A stretch of DNA of 64,000 bases from contig SJOL01006800.1 in assembly GCA_004794785.1 (NCBI GenBank), forward strand, positions 415,914 through 479,913, written 5' to 3'. The position numbers were made by a program, and so were the translations under genes. Shown here piece by piece: positions 28,301-37,650 of the stretch. Position 1 is the first letter of the stretch. Each line of letters starts with the position of its first letter. This DNA is from Opisthorchis felineus (Eukaryota > Platyhelminthes > Trematoda > Opisthorchiida > Opisthorchiidae). The notes under the pieces are model-generated. The model saw nothing but the letters and a program-made list of their open reading frames with translations, did no database searches and was not told the DNA's origin.

Positions 28301-31300
28301 GGTTATAAGAAACACAATCGTGTACTGGAATCGGCTTTTAGGTATTCGATAGTCCTGAAAAACAGTGAAACTCAATCCTATTGTGAATGACGAGTATCTG
28401 TCGGTATTCTCGTTACTTTTTGTAACCCCAATTTCAAGTTATTTATATGTGGGATCAGGTGGATACCCAGTTGTTACCGTATTTCATTCTGACACGGTGT
28501 CCCTCCAGAGACAGCATGAAATCTTTTCAAACTTTTCGGACTGATGACAAACGCTTTATGGTCGCACAACTGCCTGATTTACTCAGATTCGCCAGTCAGC
28601 TGTCAAACCGAAAGATTAAAACATGGCTGGCATACTATTAATCTACACAATGGGAGTCAGCTCAGGTATACCTGATTTAGCTTAGATGACCACTTAGCCC
28701 AGGATACACACATAGCAATGTTTCATGAAACAAATCAGTTAAATTACGCATTGAAAGTTGTGAACAGAAAGAATCGGATGGAGCCCCGGACAGTAATACA
28801 TTGGATTTGAAATTAAGGAAATAGTCCATTTCGTACGCGGTGCGAATTTGAACACCTGAGTCTAAAAAAATACCTACGATATGGTTTGTACGGTCCGGTG
28901 AGGAAAAAAAACAAGTTGATAAAACGGATCGGTATACTTCGGCGTTTCCTCGAGAAGAGAACACTTTGCCATATCCCTCTCAGAAGGAAATCAAAAGGTA
29001 ATACGTCCCTCCGCAGTGGAGAAAGAAAAACTGGTTCAAATAAAACACTTCCAATCTCATGATTTATAGCACCCACAGGGCTGGAGACCATCATGGGGAA
29101 GACGCATTTAACTTCTGCTGGGGATGGCCCCCATTCCAATGAATCGCAAGCAAATTCTTGGATGACGCGGGAACTCTGTTGTGGACTTTTTATCAGGAGC
29201 GGCTACTTTTCATGAGGGTTTTTCCAAGCCGTAGGAAATAATTCGTTCACTTTGTAGCATAAAAAGTGAGGGTCACATGCATTTGAAGCGGACAAATGTG
29301 GTGATTTTTCTGCATACGAAAGTGGGATGACAGGCTGGTAGATACATATGCAGATGTCATTAAGTTGAGGGTTAGGTCGTTTAGTGTCGCACCTGAGCTG
29401 ACAAAGCCAACGAGACAGAAGGCATATGTGGCGCTCAAGTGTTAGAGTGCTACGAAAATATGCCAACCATGACAGTCAAGTTTCCGAGAAATGCTCTTTT
29501 GAGGTTCGAAGATTTCTCGTGAATGGTTGATAGAAGCCTAGTGACAGAGGGCACGCTTGTCTCATGCCGGAAACAAGGTCTGTGCCATAAACTTGAATAG
29601 GAGCTTTCGTTGTAAGCTTTGATGTGCGTAACGACTGACCAGTACGCTATCAGCAAAGATAATGTAGAATGATCAAGGATGGAAAGAGATAAACGCCGCG
29701 TGAAATTTAATGGCTTGCTGCTGGAAATTAGCCGGAAATCCTGGAATTCGATGCAAGGCGAATGTCCGGTCCACAAACTTCTCCCAGGGCGGAAGTTACC
29801 CTGAGTGAATCGAGTTCCAGCTTTGCGTACTTTCGGAAACCGTTCGAGACATGTAGAAGGGAAGATCTTGGCAGCGCTACTCCTGAGACGATACTTTTCA
29901 CAGAGTATATTTCCGCCTTTCTTGTGCACTGGAAGCAAAATCAAAATGTCCCAGTCAAAATGAACGGACTCAGCTTCCTAGATGGGACAAAATAATGTAT
30001 GCTGTAGTTGCAGAGGGCCACTGTATGTAGTGGCCTTTGTACTCCAGGAGACTCCCTATTTCGAGGAGATAGTGACAACCGAGATTGTTGCGAAAACTGA
30101 AACACGACTTGCTCGCCACAAACGTACGGAGAAACGAGCTCAAGGGAATATTTCAGCCAAATGGACACCCTTCAGGATTTGGAAGGAAGAACAGCATACT
30201 CCGGCCAAAGAAGATGCGGATCTGTTCAGTCCCAAGATCAGAGGTTTTCCTGATTTTAAAATTCAGAGACGACAGCAGTGGGCTGGTGGAACAGCTTTTG
30301 ACCTCAGCTTATAAACGCGCCTACTACGCTGCCAAACCGATCATCATTTAAAGTCAAAGTTCAAAGGTCAAAGTTCCACTACCTAAGTACACCATCTCCA
30401 ACCTCGTTTAGCATTTTACGTGTGGCTGCTCGGCCACCTGAATTGGTGAAACTAAGAGAGGAATTCGACTTAACAAGGCGGAACACGCCCCGATTTCGAT
30501 AAAACAGTGTGTGAACCAATCCCGCCGAATACAAACTCAACTTATGAGGAAAGTACACGACGTATGCAAGCTTCATCGATAGTTCGTCAACTCCTCGAAA
30601 CTGGCCATTGTGTTTATCTGGCAGCTGTTTCACATCGTGTACAGGACCACAAACGCTAAGGTGCTACAATTTACTGAATATATTGCTGTCAGAGAATGGA
30701 GAACTGTGTAAACAGAAGGAGTCGGTCGTACCATTGGCAGATAGTGATAGAATTGTTTCCGACATCCTAAAGGCTGATATTCTGTTCGAATCACTTGTCT
30801 GACACTGTTCTGCAGTATACGCCCGAAGAGATACAGCGGAACACACCCAGTTCTTTAAGGCTCGGATAGCAACAAGTTCAGGTTTCTCTTCGAAAAAATA
30901 GGAATTTGGGAATCCCCGAAATGACCTACAATCCCCAACAAGTGATGTCAGGAAAACGTCTACATGAGAGATGCTGACGATCATTCGAACGTCACTTTGC
31001 AATGCCATTTGAAGTACCGGAAGCACGTATAAATGACAACTAAGTGGTTCGATGCAGCGAAGCAGACCAAACTGTCACCACCCCCTCGTAGTTTCCAAGA
31101 GGGGACTTGCACAGGATGCGGCAAGCGAGACTGTTTGGTCAGCCTCCACGGACATTCCAGCTATCTACAGTTAACAATGTGTCAGCTTAGGTATTGCACC
31201 AACCCCGCTCAGCAGCTCATCGTAAGAAAACTCCCTCAAGGTGGACCTTGTTGAAGATAATAATAATAAATAGATAGATAAATAAATCGCTCAGCTGCAA

Positions 31301-34300
31301 CACCATTTCGGTGCCTAGCTGCCATGCCACCCGAAGGAAGCATGAGGGCTGGGACAGTGCCATGCTGCCCAAACCTAGACAGGGGAAGTCAAGATGCAAA
31401 GGTTGGGTTCGAACCACGGACCTTCCGGTCAGTAAATTCACTCTCTAACCACTGAGCCATCTGTGTTGAAGAACTGGATTCATAGACAGGAGATAGAATT
31501 AAATTCAGTGCGGGCTGCCGCAGTTCTAGACAAGACAGGATTTTAAACTGTGAGTGTATTGTATGGTCACCCAAAGTGAAGTTGTATACCGGGCTGTTGT
31601 AGTAGGGCCAGCATTAAGTGTCCGTTCACACACATAGATTCGTGTGATACCTGAGTTCGGTAGTTTTGTCTCTGTCAGGCACGTACTATTTAGCTGCACA
31701 GTCACCTGAGTTCAACCACCCTGAAGAGAGCAGAAATCCCAGCAGCTAATTTGGATAAACCTTTCTCTTTTGAAAAACCCACCTCACTTAGTGGTCACTT
31801 CTATGTTTGGGTTCGCACAGATTGCGTCGTTCGACGGAAAGGCCACTGCATCGTCAAGGTTGCCTGATTTGGACATTTTCACGGAGTACCAAAAAACTAT
31901 TGAGTTAGACGAGCCAATGTTTAAAAATATCTCACCGAAATATTAGGTTGCCGGCTCTGTCTGCCTTCCATGCATGAACTAAAGCGAAATCACCAGTGAT
32001 GGCTGTCTCCATAATGTATTCCAACCCATTGAATACTCGGGTCTGCAAAACGAGGAATGTGGATTTGGAATGTAGTGGCTGATAATTTAAAATATTTGAG
32101 TAATGAAAGCTGTCCTGGCATTCAGTATTCAATTAATTTACCATTCGTCCTTTCATAAGTGAGCTGTCGGGTTGTGCACTGAACCCAACCAGTGATAGTC
32201 CACATTAGACGAACTAAGCAAATTCTGAGGGAATTCTGTCATTCCAACAGTCATGAGAAATAGCTTCTCATCGGTTTGTCTGTTGGTACTGACAATCTTC
32301 ATTTCACAGTCTTCATATTAAACTCTTAGGTTTTCCAGAATCTTACCCCGTAGGATTGGCCTAAAAGTTGCTTATGGTCGTTTCTGACTGGAACTGTTTA
32401 GCTGCAATATATTTGCTGCGCTCTCTGGGGAGACTCTTCCCCTTTTACCTACGACAGTAACCCGTGGTACGCCACTGTCAAACAGACCTGAATAAAGTGC
32501 AGTTCTGTCCATGTGAAGAGAACGTTCCTTTGGTCAGTGTCACTCAAGATAGAAAATACTACACTCGTGACCCTGGAAAATGCTATGTGCCTGCTGAGCG
32601 GACTAGGGGCTAACGCCACTATCAGCGCCAGTGGTATGTGCGAAGCACTGCATGTGACCATATACAACCTAAGTACGGTGTACCACCTGTGCATATGTTT
32701 CAAAGACCGTTGGTAGGCGAATCAGTGTCGGGCAGCACGTCTTCGTACAAAGAGCTAAAATGTGATAAGTTATGCTTGTCTAGACTACTTGACACAGGGC
32801 TTGTAGGTATCTCTTCATCCACATACTCGACGATACAGTTCAAACAGTCACTCACGAGACCACGAAACTCGTTTTTTGTCCTACACGCACAAATCACGCC
32901 ACACAATCGTGGCTCACCGTCTGGTACGTGTCGAAACAAGCCATGTAAACACGCACACACTGCAAACGTACCTACACAATTAAAAATACTACAACAATGC
33001 TACGCACATCACACAACTCGGCGTCCGGAGGAACAGCAGATACTATAAACTTGAGCCCATAATACGATAAGTCCCCCTTTCCCTATATGCATATTGTAAT
33101 CACTTCGTTTAAAAAAAGGTTCTTGTTATTGCTCATCACTTTTTGTTTATTTAGCCAATCTTTGGGCCTCATTAGGGCATTCACAGGTTAAGGTATCTGT
33201 ATTGCTGTTAGGTGTGAACCGCCCAATCCTTTGGGCTCATCGAGTCAGTCAGCGCCAAATACTGCAGTCGGCAGCCGTCAAAACGCACACACAGAGAACA
33301 AACCGTGTGACGCGAATACAAAACGAACTATTAGTATAAAAAGGCCATGGATTCCGATGAAGCGACGGGCCGGGCAGCCCGACTATCAGTTGGATAGTAG
33401 CACAACGTTGGAGCCATCATGACTCAAGTGGTTTCTGGTAACTCGCAAAATGCTGTTTATATCCTTGACTAGAACAGCCCTTCGTCTACGCAAAGTTGCT
33501 CTATAGTGCCACCTAGTTCGTCGAAAGCCGAGCGATATGGCTGCTTTTCCAAACTATATAGTCATCATTTTAGAAAAAGATGTCACAGGAGTTCCGCAAA
33601 TCCACACCTCTCGAAATAGCTTACAAGCTATGGTAAGCTATGGTAATATCAGCCAGAAATAGGCTGACCTAGCTTCTGGACATGATCACAAGCTACTTCT
33701 AGACAGCAGATGAACTAGTTAGAGCAAAGAGTTGTCCACCAACGATGGCTGTCTTCCGATAGCATTTTGTAGATCATGAGTACGTCCCAAACAAACTAAC
33801 CAAACCCGAACAAGTAACGTTTACTATCATCATTATCAGAGACAGCAACATCAGTGTCGACACTGATGCTTTACTGCCGTACAGGCACAAAGTTTGTTTA
33901 GTTGTATTTAAAGCCTTAAATTCAAAAGAGAAAAGAGTGAGTGATGGAGGGGACCTGGTGCTGGCCTATCACAAGCATTCTGAGGTACCTACATCTTCAA
34001 GCGTTCAATCAGACAATCTGAAAAGAAGCTGATAGCACAAACGCCACTGATACCCATCAGCCGCGACTTATTGCAATGTTTCCAGCCAAGCGCAGGGGGT
34101 TAACAGGGACTCCATCCTGGAAGGCAGACCGCACCAACAACACCTAAACCTCCTGTATACTCTTATACACCCGTCTGCCAAGTCACACATTGTCTATCTC
34201 GCGGTTTACACCATTCCGAAGGAGGCATAGAGAACAACACTCGTCTTGGTAAGCGATATCTCGGCATGCGTAGCGCATGGCCGAGTTACCGCAGCTGATG

Positions 34301-37264
34301 GAGCGGATGTTTTCCGCGACCGAACTACCTGCCGCACAATCAAATACCCGTTTTCAAATTGCGAGTTCGTTGACGCCATCCGATATCAGCAACGGTTCGG
34401 AGACATCGGCGGTCAAAAACCCAAAGATGCCTCGCATCATCTGTCAGCAGAGGCTGTCTCGTAACTATTAGCAATACAGTCCATACTGTAGCCTGGTACA
34501 TGCGACCCTTGAGGCCCAGTGAGGTGCATTTTTGATGCCACGAGTGACGCATATTGGCAAAAGCGATTAGGATCTTTGCGATTAGTTCACTGGTTTCATC
34601 AGCCCGCGTAAATCCATGAACAACAAATAACAATTTAGTGTGAAAAGTGCTAACGGCGATACGGAATCCCCACGTCCTCATCGACGCTCTGAGCTCTTGG
34701 ACTAAACCAGAGTCAGACAAGGAGAGAATCAAAACGTGGACCAACAGCGTACCTCTTTTGCTTCACTAAGCAAAGCAGGATTGCCAGCTCGGTCGTTCTT
34801 GATAGGACATTTGCCTTTGTGAATCACAGTTCCATAACCTGTGCGCGTGTAGAAAGCAGGAATGCCGGCTCCACCGGCCCGTACACGTTCAACCAGTGTG
34901 CCCTGGGGATTGAATTCCACCTCGATTCCACCATGAAGGTACTTGTCCTCGAAGTCCGGATTTTCCCCAATATATGAAGAAATCATTCGGCTTACCTGTT
35001 GCATAGAAAAAAACAAGGAACATATTCCAAACTTCGGAATACGATAAAATGAGAACAGATAAAGTGAATTTGCATACAGTTGATGGAATGGGTACAGTGA
35101 ATGATTCAAGCATCAAGAGGACATAGCACCTCATTCGGTTGACCTACCAGCCCGACCATATTTCTCATTTTCGGCCTTACCTACCTGCATCCGCTTTTCC
35201 ACAGGCTAATTTAATCGATTGATAGTATCAATATGACAAATGTTGACCAAGAAAAAATCTCTGTATGCGGTGCTGTCCCATAGCTTGATATGTTCCAGCT
35301 ACTCTCACATAGCCTTCTCATCGTAGAAAAAGCCTGGGGTAACGTGAAGAGGGCACATTTCTTTGTAAGGTTCCATCAGAGGGAGCAATATGATCACATG
35401 ATGTGCGTGCTGGGCCAATCGTAGCAAAATGAAATATCAAGCACAAACACAGACTATGTTAAATACAGGTTAACTTCACAGGAGAATAAAAGACCCTCTG
35501 TAGAGACCACCACGATATCAGAGATAATACCTAAAACCGAGTGCGCTGCTGTTGCATATCGATTATGTAGCAGTGCATTATACACTAAACCAGAAGTTAT
35601 TTAACTGACGTAATGGCAACACGAATTACCTTGTGATGGTACAGTTGATTGAACGAGTCAAATAAGGTCCATATGACGTAGAGGTCAAGGCGCGTGCTCC
35701 TGACTGGGAAGAACTGTGTTCGAACTTCACACCGCATATCTTGAACGATTCATATTCAAAACTATAAAGCCTCAGAACAGAGAAATACGGTCAGCTTAGG
35801 AGAAGCGTGTTCCATCAAGGATTCATTCAAAGGAAACTCATTTACCGAACCAGTTGCCAGAAGACTGAGTCATCCCGTTTATATGACTTCCATGACCGCT
35901 GACTTGTGTTTAAATTCCAGTTACCATCCGTCAATCAAGCTGTGCATGCACTCGTATGGTTTGCCGGGCGTCATATGGCGACGAGGCGTTTATCGGGTGT
36001 AAACGGAACCTATTAGCGAAATACACTCACTTGCACATTAATTTGGTCTTGATAGGAGACTCCACTAAATTCAGATGAGTTTCTCGTTTATGATGTTCTT
36101 CAACTGAATTTCCTGAGCAGGCCTCATGTTTCGGTTGATAGGATTTTCGACATGTCACGGTAAACATCGAATATCGTAACAAATGAAACTTGTGGCGGCC
36201 TTGAGCAGGGCATTCAGTTGAAAAACGTCATAAATCAGAGATCTAGTTGAAATTCAGCCGGGCCACACATCAAAACCAAATTAGTGTGCAAATGATTGCG
36301 GTTCACGAAAAGCACCCAATTTAGGTTCAAATAAAACATATGGTCGACGAAAACTCGGGAACCGCGATACCTGATGAGCTCCAAGAGTGGCAAAACTGGT
36401 TGTGGACTGTCAAAGGGTTTTCAGCAACCTTCTTGATAGTATGTTCCGTAAGGACGCTGGGTTGGTGGTTAGAACTCTGGCTTAAGCGCGATTATGTCAT
36501 GCCAGGGTGAAGCCGATCAAGTCATTAGTAAAGAGCAGGCTTCCCATACATGGGGTACCTCAAGAGAGTTCTGATAAGATCCAGACTATTTTCAGTCGTC
36601 TGTGCAATTCGAGTCTGGCTCTGTGACTCGCAACCTTAAACAATACAGAAATTTTCGAAGCTCTCAAATTCAGTGAGTCTACAAATACTGCCGTTCCATA
36701 GAATGCCTAGCAGTAACATCGTTCATTCAACTTCATTACACTCTGCTAAATTTTCATGTCTAAACGCTGAACGTTATTTTTGACTAGCATCACGAAAATG
36801 TGTGACACATTAGCCAAGATGACGAACCACAGAAGACATGCTTTGTTGCCTTTGTTCTTTTGCTGATATGTTCGATAAGTTTACTTACCTGGTTATTCTT
36901 AATTAAAACTCCCAAGCCCACGTCTTCGATCGCACCATTATTGCTAACCACCGTCAAGTTGTTTATTTTTGTTTTCCCAAGGGCATCCAAAAGGGTTTCG
37001 GGGATACCACAAATACCAAAGCCTGAAAAGATGTTGCACTATTTTCCACCCAGTTACCTCCACAGAGAATTGTGCAGTTTGATGGTATGTCTTTTACAGC
37101 GTCACTTGCGTTGGCGAAAACTGGTTTGGAGTAATTAGCTGCGCTCGACGCGTAACCAAAAACGCGCGAGTTAAACGGCTAAACAGATATGATATAAGGT
37201 CGAAGAAATATACGAATACCGATCGTGAAACTTCACAGATTTTATGAATAACGCGGAACATCAT
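13246..37264 (-). CDS. OXCT1: Succinyl-CoA:3-ketoacid CoA transferase, mitochondrial (SCOT), 11 exons
   Basis: The enzyme moves CoA from succinyl-CoA to acetoacetate in the mitochondrial matrix (ketone-body use; in parasites it can also serve acetate production). Exons from 5': 37220-37264, 37058-37178, 36889-37022, 34753-34995, 31936-32042, 28034-28252, 24907-25191, 19140-19215, 17620-17709, 16505-16585, 13246-13383. Every junction is GT/AG and phase-consistent, giving about 512 residues (human 520). Residues 1-30 are basic and hydroxylated, a typical presequence. Then come 'DAVKDIP', '[10 protein letters not shown]', '[10 protein letters not shown]', '[16 protein letters not shown]' (A half), the linker, '[10 protein letters not shown]', 'SENG' with the catalytic Glu (about residue 338; human Glu344), 'LPGASYFSS', 'KGMGGAMDL', and 'PMQQI' before the stop. 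The first donor is ambiguous: an alternative at 37214 adds two residues. An in-frame TGA lies 15 nt upstream of the ATG. Introns 1-2 are 35-41 nt, the rest 1.0-5.7 kb and full of retroelements. Confidence 0.96.
13384..16504. other. SCOT intron 10, mostly unrecognised
   Basis: 3.1 kb with no LINE or SINE I can recognise. It carries a short strong hairpin at 16,341-16,376, annotated separately. Confidence 0.5.
16341..16376. repeat. Short inverted repeat (15-bp arms, 6-nt loop)
   Basis: Left arm 16341-16355 (cattctacagtgaca), loop 16356-16361, right arm 16362-16376 (tgtcactgtagagtg). One G-T pair, otherwise perfect. Lies about 130 bp inside intron 10 from the exon 10 donor, so it can fold in SCOT pre-mRNA. 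Confidence 0.85.
16505..16585 (-). CDS. OXCT1: SCOT exon 10
   Basis: 27 codons from '[19 protein letters not shown]' to 'IITDL'; acceptor 'ttcacag', donor gtaagg. Confidence 0.95.
17620..17709 (-). CDS. OXCT1: SCOT exon 9
   Basis: 30 codons: '[20 protein letters not shown]' then '[10 protein letters not shown]'. Acceptor 'gctttaaag', donor gtgagt. Confidence 0.95.
18021..18200 (-). mobile_element. tRNA-derived SINE in SCOT intron 8
   Basis: Reverse complement shows the family order: A box region 'ctggagatgtctgagtggtt', B box 'ggttcgaacc', then the 'ctgtccctatttaggtttgg' relative and the 3' 'ggcacctaggcaccgaaagg' region. Same family as the copies at 31.3 and 40.7 kb. A and B boxes suggest a tRNA-like internal pol III promoter. 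Confidence 0.85.
19140..19215 (-). CDS. OXCT1: SCOT exon 8
   Basis: Encodes '[20 protein letters not shown]' and 'NWVVP'; acceptor ttcag, donor gtaagt, phase 0 out. Confidence 0.95.
19765..19830 (+). repeat. Dispersed repeat, copy 2 of 3
   Basis: Shares 'tttgcaaacgtctcgtcacc' and 'cgaggaaacatcatcagtac' with the copies at 2.4 and 59.9 kb. Located in SCOT intron 7. Confidence 0.5.
21005..21068 (-). mobile_element. SINE 3' end fused to an RTE copy
   Basis: On the minus strand the RTE reading frame stops matching its sister copy at about 21,068 and runs into 'gtggcagctgtggactaaaa', a TTACA segment and an ATTATT repeat, which resembles the SINE 3' end (ggcagctaggcaccgaaa... ttacagctg... attatt). 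The SINE 5' part is absent. Confidence 0.5.
21045..21960 (-). mobile_element. RTE-like LINE fragment, reverse transcriptase open
   Basis: An open frame of 273 codons (21,866 to 21,045) encodes a reverse transcriptase core: '[17 protein letters not shown]', '[13 protein letters not shown]', 'GVRQDCPLS', the catalytic YADD at 21405-21416, and '[19 protein letters not shown]'. The endonuclease and the first part of the RT are missing at the 5' side (traces to about 21,960), and the 3' side is cut at 21,068 by SINE-like sequence. It lies in SCOT intron 7 and is inverted relative to the copy at 22.35-24.15 kb. Confidence 0.9.
22350..24155 (+). mobile_element. RTE-like LINE copy with internal deletion
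   Basis: Plus-strand remains run from the endonuclease/RT linker ('[16 protein letters not shown]', 'RWAEHFKK', '[19 protein letters not shown]') to about 23,065, where several hundred bp of RT are deleted. It resumes with '[12 protein letters not shown]', '[13 protein letters not shown]', YADD (23365-23376), 'KFVYLGSC' in a shifted frame and the C-terminal domain. The 3' end is a non-coding segment 'ggtacacggtttatagctga' followed by an attgattgattga tail at about 24,140-24,155. Frameshifts and stops make it inactive. Confidence 0.88.
24160..24900. other. SCOT intron 7, unrecognised part
   Basis: Short ORFs on both strands without known motifs. Confidence 0.4.
24907..25191 (-). CDS. OXCT1: SCOT exon 7 (catalytic glutamate)
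   Basis: 94 full codons with '[19 protein letters not shown]', '[16 protein letters not shown]' (catalytic Glu in SENG) and '[18 protein letters not shown]'. The usual EDGMY before VNLGIG is replaced by RSNSY. Confidence 0.97.
25192..28033. other. SCOT intron 6, unrecognised
   Basis: No known element identified. A 131-codon open frame on the minus strand (27,473-27,868), with a 60-codon plus-strand partner at 27,477-27,659, is the longest unexplained ORF; neither translation shows a domain I know. Confidence 0.4.
28034..28252 (-). CDS. OXCT1: SCOT exon 6
   Basis: Encodes '[19 protein letters not shown]' through the variable linker '[12 protein letters not shown]' between the A and B halves. 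Acceptor ends in AAG; donor gtgcgt. Confidence 0.95.
28680..29944 (-). mobile_element. RTE-like LINE fragment in SCOT intron 5
   Basis: At 29,944-29,750 the minus strand reads '[17 protein letters not shown]', 'SAAKIF', '[13 protein letters not shown]', '[10 protein letters not shown]', the fingers region of an RTE-type reverse transcriptase. Downstream the reading decays through frameshifts ('[16 protein letters not shown]' recalls the family's [14 protein letters not shown] region). The part below 29,450 is only weakly supported. It belongs to a third subfamily, different from the 21-24 kb and 43-47 kb copies. Confidence 0.6.
30050..30770 (+). mobile_element. Penelope-like element fragment with GIY-YIG endonuclease remnant
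   Basis: The plus strand reads, with frameshifts: '[18 protein letters not shown]', '[18 protein letters not shown]', '[15 protein letters not shown]' (region between RT and endonuclease), then 'HFTCGCSAT', a stop in place of Tyr, '[17 protein letters not shown]', and '[20 protein letters not shown]'. The C.C..-YIG.T.R-EH spacing and the following LL.TGH block are the signature of Penelope-like elements in flatworms. The RT catalytic part is not readable upstream, and the frame is broken, so the copy is dead. Confidence 0.72.
31256..31463 (-). mobile_element. tRNA-derived SINE with TTA-rich tail
   Basis: Well-preserved copy in SCOT intron 5. Reverse complement: 'cagatggctcagtggttaga', B box 'ggtccgtggttcgaacccaa', 'cttcccctgtctaggtttgg', 'atgcttccttcgggtggcat', 'ggcagctaggcaccgaaatg', then a tail of ATTTATT/ATTATT repeats at the low-coordinate end. 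Confidence 0.9.
31936..32042 (-). CDS. OXCT1: SCOT exon 5
   Basis: Encodes '[20 protein letters not shown]' and '[10 protein letters not shown]'; acceptor 'ttttgcag', donor gtgaga, phase 2 out. Confidence 0.97.
32043..33825. other. SCOT intron 4, unrecognised part
   Basis: ORFs at 32,638-33,048 (plus, 136 codons) and 32,700-32,960 (minus) overlap; neither shows a known domain. No SINE or LINE identified. Confidence 0.4.
33826..34745 (-). mobile_element. RTE-like LINE 3' half next to SCOT exon 4
   Basis: A 134-codon open frame (34,744-34,340) reads '[20 protein letters not shown]', '[12 protein letters not shown]', '[18 protein letters not shown]', the C-terminal half of an RTE polyprotein. 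The non-coding 3' end (33,826-34,250) matches the 3' end of the 43.5-47.0 kb element ('acatcagtgtcgacactgat', 'cactgatacccatcagccgc') and ends at a short CAT-type repeat. The RT catalytic motif is absent. The 5' break falls at about 34,740, some 10-15 bp from the exon 4 splice donor. Confidence 0.82.
34753..34995 (-). CDS. OXCT1: SCOT exon 4
   Basis: 81 residues from '[17 protein letters not shown]' to 'LLSEAKE', including '[18 protein letters not shown]'. Donor gtacgc; RTE-derived sequence begins within about 15 bp after it. Confidence 0.97.
34996..36888. other. SCOT intron 3, mostly unrecognised
   Basis: A tRNA-like stretch at about 35,690-35,750 ('gtcaaggcgcgtgctcctga' followed by 'gtgttcgaacttcacacc') may be a decayed SINE head, but no SINE body follows. 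Nothing else recognised. Confidence 0.35.
36889..37022 (-). CDS. OXCT1: SCOT exon 3
   Basis: Encodes '[18 protein letters not shown]' through '[10 protein letters not shown]'; acceptor 'atcttttcag', donor gtaagt. Phase 1 in, phase 0 out. Confidence 0.96.
37058..37178 (-). CDS. OXCT1: SCOT exon 2
   Basis: Acceptor 'atctgtttag' and donor 'gtaact'. Encodes the end of the presequence and the mature start ('[16 protein letters not shown]', matching human 'EAVKDIPDGATVLVGG'). Separated from exon 3 by a 35-nt intron (37023-37057). Confidence 0.92.
37220..37264 (-). CDS. OXCT1: SCOT exon 1 (presequence)
   Basis: Encodes [15 protein letters not shown], an amphipathic basic start suited to mitochondrial import. 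Donor gtattc with a 41-nt intron; a second in-phase donor (gtatat, exon end 37214) would leave a 35-nt intron, equal to intron 2. Confidence 0.8.
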
Positions 37265-37650
37265 GTAGGTCGACGAAATTCAGTGAATGGCGCCTCTTCT
37301 TATTTATCTGAAATGAAAAGCACTGTGCAGCAAGCTCATGGGGCATAACTTTTTCTTTCTACTAGTGAGGAAGTTGCGAGAAAGTAATAGACAAATTCAT
37401 TTCGGTTCAGCGAAACACCGCCAACGATATTTCCCATAACTTTGTTCACCGGCACCGGGGATGAAATAAAGAGCTACATACTTGGAGTGACGATCTAGCC
37501 AAGTTGTGGGTATCGATTGTTATACAGTGGTTCATCCTTGAGAGTGCACCATCGGAAGTAGTTCCTTCGTGCAAGAAGTTTTTTCCAGAGTGGAATTTGT
37601 CCTCTTAATCACATACTGGTTTAAAACAGCCACTACACTAATCAGTCATA
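37265..37650. other. Upstream region of SCOT, undefined promoter
   Basis: The 390 bp between the SCOT start and the gypsy fragment should hold the 5' UTR and at least the core promoter. No TATA box or other site can be fixed. Confidence 0.4.

Noticed and set aside
30350..30376. Nuclear-receptor response element (repeated AGGTCA/AGTTCA half-sites)
   Set aside because: The half-site-like words fall within the decayed Penelope-like coding stretch and are easily produced by chance.
36790..36990. Separate short gene starting at an apparent Met
   Set aside because: It is SCOT exon 3; the Met is an alternative-codon artefact and the exon starts further upstream at 37,022.
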